In this document: piece by piece, positions 1-9,112 of the stretch
Position numbering within the stretch: the first letter of the stretch is position 1
Layout: every line of letters begins with the position of its first letter
Assembly (NCBI RefSeq): GCF_900113115.1
Contig: NZ_FOOF01000012.1
Span: 1-64,000, forward strand
Reading direction: 5' to 3'
Length of the DNA stretch: 64,000 nucleotides
Source of the DNA: Duganella sp. CF458
GTDB lineage: Bacteria; Pseudomonadota; Gammaproteobacteria; Burkholderiales; Burkholderiaceae_D
Program-made: the position numbers and the translations under genes
Notes under the pieces: model-generated
Told to the model about the DNA's origin: nothing
Database searches by the model: none
The model's input: the letters and a program-made list of their open reading frames with translations, nothing else

Positions 1-93
1 CGTATGCACCCTGCGTTTTTTGCCTTCACTCATTTGCTATCATCCTTTCGCGGACGACAGCTTAAACCACCGTCTCAAATTCGGGGGCCACTA
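1..93 (-). mobile_element. End of an IS3-family-like insertion sequence with the start of its transposase OrfA (partial)
   Basis: On the minus strand an ATG at position 33 opens a frame reading MSEGKKRRVHT that runs off the window. An AAAGGA ribosome-binding site lies just upstream. A short, basic start of this kind is typical of IS3-family OrfA proteins. The sequence outside it, read from about position 93 inward on the minus strand (GGCCCCCGAATTTGAGACGG), looks like an IS terminal inverted repeat. The other end and any target duplication are outside the window, so family and boundary are inferred. Confidence 0.5.
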
Positions 94-343
94 TAATATG
101 ATCAGATTGCTGACGGAACATTGATCATTCCACTCGCAAGGGAATCCATAACTTAAGTCTGCGACGAGGATCGTAGATAATTTCGCTTCGAAACGTTCCG
201 ATCGCTCATCCCTTTCTTTTCATGAATGGTGATATGAGGGGGCGTCAGCATCGTGCATCGTCCAATCACGACTTCTTATTCTCAACGCTTCGACTCATAG
301 AAAACTCCGACTTTCTATGCAATCTCGAAAAAATTAGGCTTGA
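94..343. other. AT-rich non-coding stretch between the IS end and the immunity array
   Basis: I see no convincing gene, RNA or repeat here. It is AT-rich like the adjacent immunity genes and unlike the GC-rich core to the right. It may be decayed DNA between the insertion sequence and the array. Confidence 0.4.
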
Positions 344-1126
344 CTATGGAGTGTATATACATAGTTTACCTTCTGGGTAGGAACCCCTCCAGCCGCACGG
401 GAAAATATTACTTGTATAGGCTTCCCACATCGATTTATGAAGATCAGTAACTACTTCAACTAACCTTCCACGAGCGATTTCTACGAGGTCGCCATATATG
501 TCATCATAGAAGTTCATCAGTTCTGTCGGAACCGACGATTCGCAGATCTTCATAATCTCGGATGAAATAATGTCGTCGATCAGGTCCATGCTGATCTTGT
601 TCTCGAAATAGTAAGTGTAAACTTGCTTCGCTGCTTGAGATCGCAAGCCATTCCAAGAAAGAAATGGTTGATCAATACCTTGATGCCAAGCTAACTTTTC
701 CGCCATCTCGAGATCGTTGATTGCAAAGTACGTGTCTCGCTTGCCGGGTGATGATGGCGAACTGAATATTTTTTTGGATCGAATGAATTCAATAAATTCA
801 ATGAAGCTCGGATTGTTTGAGTCCGGCTCCGATGGAGCAATTTTTTCCTTGTTTTGACATTCTAAAAGGAAATCAGTAGTTTGTTGCCTGAGATTGGCGG
901 AGATTTCCAAGAAGAGAAGTCGTTTTAATAGTGGGATTGCGCTCTTGTAATCTTTAATTGATTTTAAAAAACCTAAAGCAAGAATCTCAAGAATCTCTGC
1001 TTCATGCTCCGATCCAGTGTATTGATCCAGCAGGGCGACAAGTGTATTCCTGACCCCGGTTACACGGTCAAACTTGATTTGGGTCCTAATTCTAAATAAC
1101 GTGAATTCAATATCCATTGACTGCAT
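344..1126 (-). CDS. Hypothetical protein, last gene of the RHS immunity array
   Basis: A 260-residue protein without signal peptide or membrane segment. The first ~95 residues are helical with a TPR-like look (a stretch ending in KSAIPLLKRLLFLE). A later part is rich in acidic and aromatic residues (DLIDDIISSEIM, LMNFYDDIYGDLVE). I do not recognise the family. It is the fifth and most distal small gene downstream of the RHS effector on the same strand, is AT-rich like the others, and has no paralogue in the window. A role as an immunity protein, possibly left from an earlier toxin tip, is inferred from position only. A housekeeping role is unlikely given the base composition. Confidence 0.7.
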   Translation of the reverse strand: MQSMDIEFTLFRIRTQIKFDRVTGVRNTLVALLDQYTGSEHEAEILEILALGFLKSIKDYKSAIPLLKRLLFLEISANLRQQTTDFLLECQNKEKIAPSEPDSNNPSFIEFIEFIRSKKIFSSPSSPGKRDTYFAINDLEMAEKLAWHQGIDQPFLSWNGLRSQAAKQVYTYYFENKISMDLIDDIISSEIMKICESSVPTELMNFYDDIYGDLVEIARGRLVEVVTDLHKSMWEAYTSNIFPCGWRGSYPEGKLCIYTP

Positions 1127-1301
1127 CGGGCTCCATATCGAAACATCCCATTCTTATGTTGACTGTCATGTAGAATTTGACTCTCTTTCCAGTTGTGATC
1201 GTAGGACTGGTTGATTACGAATTTGATTTAATCTGTATTCTATGAGAGAGCCCACTAAGCCTGTTCCCATATTGTCGAGTTGTCAATGGCTTATTCGACT
1301 T

Positions 1302-1778
1302 TCAATGCAAGTCTAGGAAGTCATCATGCGCGGCGTAATGGTTTAAGCATTTGATGAATTCATCTATCGAAGCAGATGGCTTTTGTTTATAGGCTAAATC
1401 GACGACGTCTTGAAAATGTTCACGCATATAACAAACTTCAAGCGCTAAGGATTTCACAAAGTCAGGAAAGAATTCATTGTCGTCTTCGTCAAAATCGGGA
1501 ACGTCTCCGACGTAGACGACCATTCCAGGATAAAGATCATCTGTACTGTTGGGCGCATATACCATATAGACGTCCTCCCGATCAGCTTTGCATTTAACCA
1601 GCTCAATCAGATCGTCGATCTTATAAAACATATTTACAATAAAATTACTCACTAAAACTGGCGATGTTCCATCTTCGCCGGCGGGCCAGGCTGCAACTCC
1701 GCCAATCAATGCCGGTCCTCCGACGCGGGGCTCTAAGAGGTTATCCGGTGACGAAGCGAACACTAGCCGTGAACTCAT
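1302..1778 (-). CDS. Putative immunity protein A2, paralogue of the 3415-4017 gene
   Basis: A 158-residue acidic protein. Its N-terminus (about residues 1-45) matches that of the gene at 3415-4017: both start MS.RL, then S..N.LEPR.GG.ALIGG.A.WP, then SPVLV or SPLVLV and an aromatic stretch. After that they diverge and this copy is about 40 residues shorter. The GG-ALIGG-WP start faintly recalls YwqG/DUF1963-type immunity proteins, but I cannot assign it. It lies downstream of the RHS effector and next to paralogue B2. The divergent C-terminus behind a conserved start fits a spare immunity gene matched to a different toxin tip. Confidence 0.72.
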   Translation of the reverse strand: MSSRLVFASSPDNLLEPRVGGPALIGGVAAWPAGEDGTSPVLVSNFIVNMFYKIDDLIELVKCKADREDVYMVYAPNSTDDLYPGMVVYVGDVPDFDEDDNEFFPDFVKSLALEVCYMREHFQDVVDLAYKQKPSASIDEFIKCLNHYAAHDDFLDLH

Positions 1779-1850
1779 GAAAACCTAGGCGCAATCAATT
1801 TAAAATATGGCCAAATTGGCTAGATAAATCGTTTAATTTACGATCATTTT

Positions 1851-2510
1851 TTAACTTCTCTGCCAAACTATTCCGTTGGACGTAACAGACATCAATTGGC
1901 CATCACTATCATAGTTAAACTTGCAATTTGATTGGAAATCGTAAGGCGCACTTACCATGGAAACCGAATCGACAAGGCCGTTTCCGTCAAGGTAGAACAG
2001 ATCTATCGAATAAGCGTCTCGTTCACCAACAATAATGCATGCCCTGATGCTGTCTTGGAAATCAAAAATCCTCCGCATCCCGATGAGCCTCGGAGGCTTA
2101 TTGGAGTTGTAAGAATCGTTGTTTGGATATTGGATATTTATCGCGTCTACAGACGTACCGTTCGTCGAAAAAAATGTAGCCATTATAGGTATTTCTATGG
2201 GCTTCGAAGGGGAAATTGTAACCACATGTGCGCCGCTAATGAACCCGGAACTATATGTGCCCTTGAGCCTTGCCTCAAATGGAGTGAGATACCGCTTCTT
2301 CAAAAGCCTGCCAGGGTCAAATCCCGCTAACTCAGCGGAGTAGGGAGGCTGATCGAAAATTGGCCCAGTAGCGTATTTCCATTCCTTAACTTTTTCAATT
2401 GTAGGGTAATGTGAATTTAAGAAGGAAACATCTCCCTTTTTTAAGTTGAAATCGTTTTTCAATTCCTTCATAAATTCTATGAGTTCAACAGACTTTAAAA
2501 TTTCAATCAT
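1851..2510 (-). CDS. Putative immunity protein B2, paralogue of the 2726-3289 gene
   Basis: A 219-residue soluble protein that I do not recognise. Shared with the neighbouring B1 gene are a KVKEWKY or EVKEWKY block near residue 45, a central FISGAHVVTISP or FIQDHHRITIAP strand, a GERDAYSIDLFYLD or GDRGAFYVYCYIY block and a C-terminal GIVWQRS or SIIWEAT. Overall the two are clearly homologous but well diverged. It has about 30 residues at the N-terminus that the annotated B1 lacks. It has no signal peptide and no catalytic motif I can name. Position, AT-rich composition and duplication support an immunity role within the RHS cluster. Confidence 0.72.
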   Translation of the reverse strand: MIEILKSVELIEFMKELKNDFNLKKGDVSFLNSHYPTIEKVKEWKYATGPIFDQPPYSAELAGFDPGRLLKKRYLTPFEARLKGTYSSGFISGAHVVTISPSKPIEIPIMATFFSTNGTSVDAINIQYPNNDSYNSNKPPRLIGMRRIFDFQDSIRACIIVGERDAYSIDLFYLDGNGLVDSVSMVSAPYDFQSNCKFNYDSDGQLMSVTSNGIVWQRS

Positions 2511-2725
2511 AACTTTATCCGTAGCAAGGAATAGTCTTTATTCTAACGAAACCTTGCAAATTGCAGCGGTGTTTTTCAGGCGTTTCGCCTTTAGAATCAG
2601 GCTCCGTTCAATTGTTCAGGGCCGACTACGTAGTCGAACAGTGGGCTTGCGGCGAGTTGGACTTCGCTCCAATTTTTACTCATTGTATGTTGGGAGCTAG
2701 CCGCTAGTTCGATAGCCGCAGTCCT

Positions 2726-3289
2726 TCAAGTGGCTTCCCATATAATGGAATTGCCAATGGTAATTTTTCGCATTGCTCCATCAATTCCGTAATGAAGCCG
2801 ATAATCGGCTTCTTGAAGCCAGCCTTTTGAAAACGCCCGAACCGCATCAATTAGACCTGCATCATTATAAATGTAGCAATAGACGTAAAATGCGCCTCTG
2901 TCGCCAACACCAACGCTGGCTTTGGTTTGCGAGTCAATCGGGAATAAATCGCAAATACCCCGTAATTCTGACGGTTTAGGTAATCGTCGATGGTGAACTG
3001 AATGTTTAATCCGAATTTCGTCACCAATCACGGAATGCAAAGAGACCTCCCATGGGCTATTTGGTGTCGGAGCTGGTGCAATTGTGATCCGATGATGGTC
3101 TTGGATAAACCCGAAGGCATAGTTTCCGTTCAATAATGCTTCATCGAAACTCTCGTATTTTCTCTTTATTATGTTGCCACGGGAATATCCGCCCAATTCG
3201 TTTTCAAACGGCAGTGGAGTGAAATATTGTTTCTTTGAATATTTCCATTCTTTGACTTCCTCAACTATCGGCAAACAATCTTCGATCAT
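2726..3289 (-). CDS. Putative immunity protein B1, probably damaged at the 5' end
   Basis: A 187-residue paralogue of the 1851-2510 protein, aligned from the EVKEWKY block to the C-terminal IIWEAT. The first available ATG (3289) gives a short N-terminus. Reading further upstream in the same frame still gives residues resembling the start of the paralogue (IEKLRADFHIIRANVD against MKELKNDFNLKKGDVS). That stretch contains no ATG, GTG or TTG and reaches an in-frame TAG at 3362-3364. Either translation begins at an unusual ATT/ATA codon, or the gene has lost its start and makes a shortened protein. It lies between A1 and B2 in the immunity array. Confidence 0.65.
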   Translation of the reverse strand: MIEDCLPIVEEVKEWKYSKKQYFTPLPFENELGGYSRGNIIKRKYESFDEALLNGNYAFGFIQDHHRITIAPAPTPNSPWEVSLHSVIGDEIRIKHSVHHRRLPKPSELRGICDLFPIDSQTKASVGVGDRGAFYVYCYIYNDAGLIDAVRAFSKGWLQEADYRLHYGIDGAMRKITIGNSIIWEAT

Positions 3290-3414
3290 ATCGACATTGG
3301 CGCGAATAATGTGAAAATCAGCTCGAAGCTTCTCAATTCTGGATGATATTTTCTTTGATTCCTAGTATGCTCATTCTCTCAGGTATTTCATTTTTAACTT
3401 CAGAAGCATTCTAC

Positions 3415-4017
3415 CTACGTCGTTTGAACAAAGAATAGGCCTCCATCTAGTGATTCGCTTCCTTCCCGTAAATATAAATATCCCAATGCATCGGAAATCC
3501 CAAATATATCGCTATATTTCTGGGGGAAATCTGAACTTCTTAACTGAAGCGCAAAAGACGTATTCTGTAAGTCTAAAACTTCATTTTGAAGCAAACATGG
3601 GGGGGCGCCGATTCGCGACCCGCAGTCGTTGCTTTCAGGTACGAACTGACCCAATTCGAGCAGATAGGGGGGGATGCAAAACGATTGGGTTATGGTGGAG
3701 CCAAGTGGATGTTGGAGCACGCGCGTGCTGCCGCGTCGCAGGCATTCAAGTTCATCCTGAGCGCCATGATAAGTGATTTCGTCAAGGAAATAATCTACCT
3801 CAGAATAATAAGAAAAAACTGAGGTATAGAGCTCAGGTGCAAGCTTCAATCCAGTTGCGTTCGAAATGAAAATATTAGGTATCGATGCAACTAAAACTAG
3901 CGGAGATCCGTTCTCGCTCTCTGGCCAATCTGCGATTCCTCCAATTAAAGCCGCCCCTCCAATACGTGGCTCAAGAGGGTTACTTGAAGGGGTGCTAATA
4001 ATTAGTCGTTTGCTCAT
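3415..4017 (-). CDS. Putative cognate immunity protein A1 of the RHS effector
   Basis: A 200-residue protein beginning 10 bp after the RHS effector stop codon on the same strand. That is the usual place for the immunity partner of a polymorphic toxin. Its first ~45 residues (LEPRIGGAALIGGIADWP and following) match the A2 protein at 1302-1778; the remainder is specific. I see no signal peptide, so it should act in the cytoplasm, which fits neutralising a cytoplasmic toxin. The family is not recognised with confidence; YwqG/DUF1963-like proteins begin in a similar way. Immunity function is inferred from adjacency and duplication, not from a known motif. Confidence 0.75.
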   Translation of the reverse strand: MSKRLIISTPSSNPLEPRIGGAALIGGIADWPESENGSPLVLVASIPNIFISNATGLKLAPELYTSVFSYYSEVDYFLDEITYHGAQDELECLRRGSTRVLQHPLGSTITQSFCIPPYLLELGQFVPESNDCGSRIGAPPCLLQNEVLDLQNTSFALQLRSSDFPQKYSDIFGISDALGYLYLREGSESLDGGLFFVQTT

Positions 4018-4027
4018 AAAATTTCCC

Positions 4028-7000
4028 TTATTGTGGGCAATCTGTCGGACAGGCCCGGCATTTATTTTGATTTCTTAAAAACTGTTCAGATTGTTTTCGT
4101 AATTTTCGAGCGCGGCTCGCCGGTACCCCAGCTTTGCGCAACCCGCCCTGGGTAATGTCCAGTTCGCGCTTTATGCTAGGGTGGAATTCATTTCTCCCCA
4201 GACCTTGTTGAACTCTGATCCGACCCTCGTGATAATGAGCTCCGCCAATACCTCGGGTGTCTTTTTGTGGCCCGCGAGTGTGATGATCAAGGTCAAGAGC
4301 GATCGATGGATTGTCGGCATCACGACAATTTTTATTGGCTAAGCCTTTTTGAACCAAATATTCATGCCGTACCAGCTCATGGGCTTGTAAGTTGTCATTA
4401 ACGTTCGCACCGCCGTTCAGGCTTCCGTATGTGCCGAGCTGCATAAGTTTGGCAAGACCTAACGGATCGATCCAGCCAATACTATTAGGCGCATATTGAT
4501 ATGGATTGAGGCCACCTTCAAGTCGGATCGGATCTTGTGTAATGTATCGTCCAATGTCTGGATCATAAAACCGATTTCGGTTGTAATACAGCCCCGTCTC
4601 ATTGTCTTCGTATTGTCCTTGGAACCGTAGCGGTTGCTCTACCGTATGTTTCGAACGTTGGAGCATTCGTCCCCAAGCGTGAAAGCGCATCGCCCATGCG
4701 ACCGCCCCATATTCGTCGCGCAACTCCATTGGAGTGCCAAGGTGATCGCATTGGAAATACAAGATGCGGTCGCGTACGGCATCGACGTCTGCTTGGGCTA
4801 GTTGTCGAACGGATTGTTCATGGTACAGCTGTGCGAATTGTGTTTCCCGGTGCGACATCCATGACCTCACATGCGCGTCGTCATCGAATGGTGGCGACGG
4901 TGGAGCCCATGCGTCGACATGCAAAATGTGCGTGTCGGCCATGGCATAACGGCATGAACCTTCATTCGACTCGATTCGGGTCAGCGGCACAAAACTGTCA
5001 GGCTCGTATAAATAGGTGACCGTCTTATCGGCATGGATTTCCTGAGTCAGCACATCGCCGTCCCACATGAACAATGTCAATTTGCCAGCGTGATCAAGTT
5101 CCACGGAAGGAGTGGATTGGCCAGCTTGCCATTGCTGTTCTTCGACGCGTTTGGCGATGCGGCGCCCAAACGCGTCATAACTGTAGCGCGCCACCTGCCG
5201 CGAGTTTGTAAACGTGCGGATGGCGGTGGTCAGACGATTTTCAGAGTTATATTTGAACTCGAGGATTCCCTCATCATTAGCTCGTGTAGTCATGCGAGGA
5301 AATTTGGCAATGGTGTTACCCTGCACGTCGTATTCATAGGAGTATCCCATGTACTGGCGCAGCAGGTTATGCGTGACTTTTGCAAGTGGTGGAGCAGTCG
5401 TGTCAGGGGCGGGTTGTTCGTCTAGGTCGCGCAAGATCTGTCGGGTGCTGATGGGCTCTGCTGCAGCTCCGGTATCGAGCAAGTTGCCCGCCGGGTCAAA
5501 GGCGAACGTTTCGGTCAAGTCGGGCTGAACTGCTGACAGTAACTGTCCCAGGGGATCGTAGGCGTAACGGATGCTGCCGCCGAACTTGTCATCGATGTAC
5601 ACCAAGTTGCTGGCTGCATCGTATTCATAGCGGCGTTCGCGCAGGCGCTGGGCTCCTTTGTCGAGAGTGAATGAGTTCAGTCGCGACTGCGGATCGTAGC
5701 TACGTCGCTCCGTGAGGCGTTCCTTGTCCCCACCTAGCTCGCGCAGCGTCTCGCGGTGTAAATGATCGCGTTCCAAGTCGACCAGCGATTTGCCTTGCCA
5801 CAATGTGCCGTGCCAGTGGCCGCTGCCATAACGTAGGGTGTCAACCCTGCGACCGTTGGGCAAGACGGTTTGGATACGGTTGCCTAGTTCGTCATAGGCA
5901 TGGGTCATCGTGAATGCCGCGACGTATTCTTTGGGTTCGCCAGGCAGACGTACCGGCCCGGGTGCATAGGCCATTCGTTCTTCTATCAGCTGGCCAGCAG
6001 CGTCATAGCCGAAGCGATGTTCGGCTTGAGCTGTGGCTGCTGCAGTCAGACGGCCAAGCGCGTCGTAAGCGTAACGTACGGCGCCGTCTGGACTGCTTTT
6101 TGCGAGCAAGCGGCCTAGCGCGTCGCGAGCGAAATCGGTGGCGATGCCCGCACTGTTGCTGGCCATGAGATTGCCTGCGGCACTGTATGTAAATGTGGTG
6201 ACCTTACCGTCGAAACCAGTTTCGCTGACCAGACGACTCTCTGCATCGTAGCTGAACTTGTACGAATCGCCATTTCCGTTGATAAGCTCGACGAGCCTCA
6301 GTGCCTGGTCATGCTTGTAGCGCAGGGACTGTTCTTTTGCATCGATTTTCTCGACCAGCGCGCCATGTCCATCGAAGTGATAGCGCGTGCGCTGCTTTTT
6401 TGCATCGATATGCGTGACCAGGTTACCGTCCGCGTCGAAGTCGAATCTTTCAGTCGTGCCGTCAGGGTAGACGATGGATGTCATGTGGCCGACCGGATCG
6501 TATTGGTAACGCGTGGTGCTACCGATGGCATTGATGTATTCAGTCAACCGTCCATGCGAATCATAGCTGTAGCGAGTAGTGAAGTTCGAGCAGTCGGTGT
6601 ATGAGGCAAGGCGGCCGGCAGCGTCGTACGATAGGCGCTTGTTGCCGCCGCGTGCGTCCGTCACTACGGCCAGGCGACCTTGCGCGTCATAGGCGTAGGC
6701 GGTACGGCGGCCTAAGGCGTCGGTGCGCTCTGTGATTCGGCCAGCGTTGTTATAAGCGGTGCGCGTGGTGTGGCCCAGCGCGTCTGTGATGGCGATTGGC
6801 TGGTTGTGGGAGTCGTATTCGATCCTGGTTACGTTCTGCTGCGCATCGGTGAGCGAAATGAGGTTGCCGGTGCTGTCGTAGTTATAGCGGTTGTCGTTGC
6901 CGTCCGCATCAATGTCGGCCAACAGCATCCCATCGTGGTCCCATTCGCGTCGGCCAAGCGAGCGGCGGCCGCCGTCCGGGCCGATCCGGTGCACGCCGGT

Positions 7001-9106
7001 GGCGAGCCATTGTGAATTGAACTGGTATTCCAGCACGCCACCGTCAGGCTCGGTGACCCGGGTGGTGTCGGCGTCGATGTACGTGAGCTGGACTTCATCG
7101 CGGCCATCGGCTGTCGTGGTTCGCACGGCACGGGCTTGGTAGCTGTTATCGATGGTGATGGGGCAGCGCTCGGAAAGTTGCGCGTCGTCGAGGGCATTGC
7201 CGGCCCAGCGCTCGCGCAGGAAGGCAAGACTGACCCATTCCAGGCCGTGGGCGAAGCCGGAGTAGGTGGTGTACTGCTGCAGCAAGTGGTGCTTGTACGT
7301 GTAGCTGCGCGACTGGTCGGCGATATTGCTTTGTTCTACCAGGTTGCAGCGCAGCGGCAGCGCTTCGAAGGAGCCGGCTGGCGCGGTTGCTGCAACCAAG
7401 TCGGGCAGGGCGGCTTCGTAGCGGTAGCGCACGTGGCAAAGGCGGGTGCCGTCGGGCAGCACTTGCTCGATGCGGCCGATGCGCGGGGCGGCGGGTTGCG
7501 GCCCGGGGCCAAATTCGACCGGCAAGTGGGCATCCCGCAGCGCTTCAATCGTCAGGCCGTCGTCGGTGCGAACGCGCAGCAGGACTTCGCCAGGCTGAGC
7601 AGCATGATTGCGTTCGATGGTGATGCCGCTGCCATCGCGTTCAGCGCGGCGGGTGAGGTAATAGCGTTGTGTGCGAACAGGTGTACGCGGCGTCAGCATG
7701 GCGTTCACGCCATCGTAGCCATGCGGTAGCCATCCTTCGGGCCCTGCGGTGAAGGTGTCGATGCTGCCGTCGCGCCAGGTCAGGGTGACTTGCTGGTCGC
7801 TGTCGCGCTTGAGGATGAATCCTTCGCCGCGATGGTCGTGTTGCTGGCCGATTGCGAGCGATGGAATCCTGACAGCACGTCCGGTGGCATCGTGATAAAC
7901 AGTCCCTTTTGCGCAGAATGAGATGCTGCTGGTGTACGGCGTGCCCCAGCGTGCGCCCAGCAGGCCCCAGTCTTCGGTCTCCGAGCCGGAGCGATAGGTG
8001 CGGGTCCAGGCCAGTGGCGTCGGTCCCTCCAGTACGAAGTCGGTTTGCGGCAGGATTTCTTCGCCGGTGCCAAAGTGCACGGGGTGGTTGCTCTTGACCG
8101 GCTTGCCGCCGGGGGCGCCGTCTTTCGGGCAGCAGTCGGACGGCTTATCGGACTTGGGTTCCTTGGTCTGCTTGGTCTTGCCGCCGTCCTTGCCGTCCTT
8201 ACCGTCGCCATCTGTCGCTTTGGGCTGGGGCTTGGGCTGTGCCGGTGGCGTCGAGCCGGGCTTCGCTTTCTTCGAGGGCATCAATTTCTTCAGGAAGCTG
8301 CCAAGCTTGGCGACCTTCTTGAACACCAGGTTTTCTGCCGCGCTGGTTGCCATGCCGGTCGCGGCGGTCACGATGTCCGGCGTTTTGCCAGTGAGGATAT
8401 AGTCGGCCGCCTGGTCCAGTACCGTGGCCGAAGTGTCGGCTGCGTAGCCTGTCGCAGTTACTGCGCCGGCGGTTACGCCACCTGCCGCAGCGGTTGTTTC
8501 CATGGCCGCGGCTACCGGCAGGCCGACGCCGGTGGCGCCTACTGCAAGGCCGCCTACGCCCACGGCGGCGCTGCCCATGGCAATGTCGCCGCCCTTGTCC
8601 ATCGCGTCCTTGCCGAACTGGTGCAGGCTGTCCGAAACGTTGTCCTTGTACCCCTGCGCCGCGTCGTGCAGGGTTTCACTTGCCGCTTTTCCCACGCTTT
8701 GCAGGCGCGTGCGCGCCGCTTGCACTCCACGTTCGTAGATGCGGCCCAAGGTATTGCGGTTGTTCATCCAGACAAAGCGCGATTCCTGGATGGTCTGGGT
8801 GCCGTTGGAGCCTTTGGTGGAGCTGTAGTCTTTCGATTCCACCGTTTTGAGGTAGGTGCCGCTCTTTATGCCGCCCAGCGTGCCGCGCTCGTCGCCTTTG
8901 ACGCTGGGGATCACGCTTTTGTTATGCAGGAAGACGGGGGCGCTTTGCGTCTTTACGGAGCGCGAGACGTCCTTGGCATCCTTGAACTCCCCGGTAATCG
9001 TGTATGGGATGGGGACGACAGAGTTGCCAACCGGGGTTTTGCAAATATCCGGTGTGAGGCTGACGCAGTAAAAGCGTTTGGACTTGGTGACGGTTTCGTG
9101 AGCCAT
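4028..9106 (-). CDS. RHS-repeat type VI secretion effector with PAAR-like (DUF4150) N-terminus and variable C-terminal toxin
   Basis: A 1692-residue polymorphic toxin. Residues ~10-130 form a PAAR-like DUF4150 domain (CKTPVGNSVVPIPY, GDERGTLGGIKSGTY) that would cap the VgrG spike. Residues ~170-265 are small and hydrophobic (Gly/Ala-rich), as in RHS translocation segments. A Pro/Lys/Gly-rich linker leads to the RHS start (PVHFGTGEEILPQTDF). Many YD repeats follow, then the core end (LRFQGQYEDNETGLYYNRNRFYDP, GGLNPYQYAPN..GWIDPLGLA). The last 140 residues are the variable tip: AHELVRHEYL, NPSIALDLDHH, AHYHE and NEFHPSIKRELD, with two terminal CxxC-like cysteine pairs. The histidine-rich pattern suggests a nuclease, but I cannot name the toxin family. 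It follows vgrG and a DUF2169 gene and precedes the immunity array, so delivery by T6SS is well supported by context. Confidence 0.92.
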   Translation of the reverse strand: MAHETVTKSKRFYCVSLTPDICKTPVGNSVVPIPYTITGEFKDAKDVSRSVKTQSAPVFLHNKSVIPSVKGDERGTLGGIKSGTYLKTVESKDYSSTKGSNGTQTIQESRFVWMNNRNTLGRIYERGVQAARTRLQSVGKAASETLHDAAQGYKDNVSDSLHQFGKDAMDKGGDIAMGSAAVGVGGLAVGATGVGLPVAAAMETTAAAGGVTAGAVTATGYAADTSATVLDQAADYILTGKTPDIVTAATGMATSAAENLVFKKVAKLGSFLKKLMPSKKAKPGSTPPAQPKPQPKATDGDGKDGKDGGKTKQTKEPKSDKPSDCCPKDGAPGGKPVKSNHPVHFGTGEEILPQTDFVLEGPTPLAWTRTYRSGSETEDWGLLGARWGTPYTSSISFCAKGTVYHDATGRAVRIPSLAIGQQHDHRGEGFILKRDSDQQVTLTWRDGSIDTFTAGPEGWLPHGYDGVNAMLTPRTPVRTQRYYLTRRAERDGSGITIERNHAAQPGEVLLRVRTDDGLTIEALRDAHLPVEFGPGPQPAAPRIGRIEQVLPDGTRLCHVRYRYEAALPDLVAATAPAGSFEALPLRCNLVEQSNIADQSRSYTYKHHLLQQYTTYSGFAHGLEWVSLAFLRERWAGNALDDAQLSERCPITIDNSYQARAVRTTTADGRDEVQLTYIDADTTRVTEPDGGVLEYQFNSQWLATGVHRIGPDGGRRSLGRREWDHDGMLLADIDADGNDNRYNYDSTGNLISLTDAQQNVTRIEYDSHNQPIAITDALGHTTRTAYNNAGRITERTDALGRRTAYAYDAQGRLAVVTDARGGNKRLSYDAAGRLASYTDCSNFTTRYSYDSHGRLTEYINAIGSTTRYQYDPVGHMTSIVYPDGTTERFDFDADGNLVTHIDAKKQRTRYHFDGHGALVEKIDAKEQSLRYKHDQALRLVELINGNGDSYKFSYDAESRLVSETGFDGKVTTFTYSAAGNLMASNSAGIATDFARDALGRLLAKSSPDGAVRYAYDALGRLTAAATAQAEHRFGYDAAGQLIEERMAYAPGPVRLPGEPKEYVAAFTMTHAYDELGNRIQTVLPNGRRVDTLRYGSGHWHGTLWQGKSLVDLERDHLHRETLRELGGDKERLTERRSYDPQSRLNSFTLDKGAQRLRERRYEYDAASNLVYIDDKFGGSIRYAYDPLGQLLSAVQPDLTETFAFDPAGNLLDTGAAAEPISTRQILRDLDEQPAPDTTAPPLAKVTHNLLRQYMGYSYEYDVQGNTIAKFPRMTTRANDEGILEFKYNSENRLTTAIRTFTNSRQVARYSYDAFGRRIAKRVEEQQWQAGQSTPSVELDHAGKLTLFMWDGDVLTQEIHADKTVTYLYEPDSFVPLTRIESNEGSCRYAMADTHILHVDAWAPPSPPFDDDAHVRSWMSHRETQFAQLYHEQSVRQLAQADVDAVRDRILYFQCDHLGTPMELRDEYGAVAWAMRFHAWGRMLQRSKHTVEQPLRFQGQYEDNETGLYYNRNRFYDPDIGRYITQDPIRLEGGLNPYQYAPNSIGWIDPLGLAKLMQLGTYGSLNGGANVNDNLQAHELVRHEYLVQKGLANKNCRDADNPSIALDLDHHTRGPQKDTRGIGGAHYHEGRIRVQQGLGRNEFHPSIKRELDITQGGLRKAGVPASRARKLRKQSEQFLRNQNKCRACPTDCPQ

Positions 9107-9112
9107 GGAATC

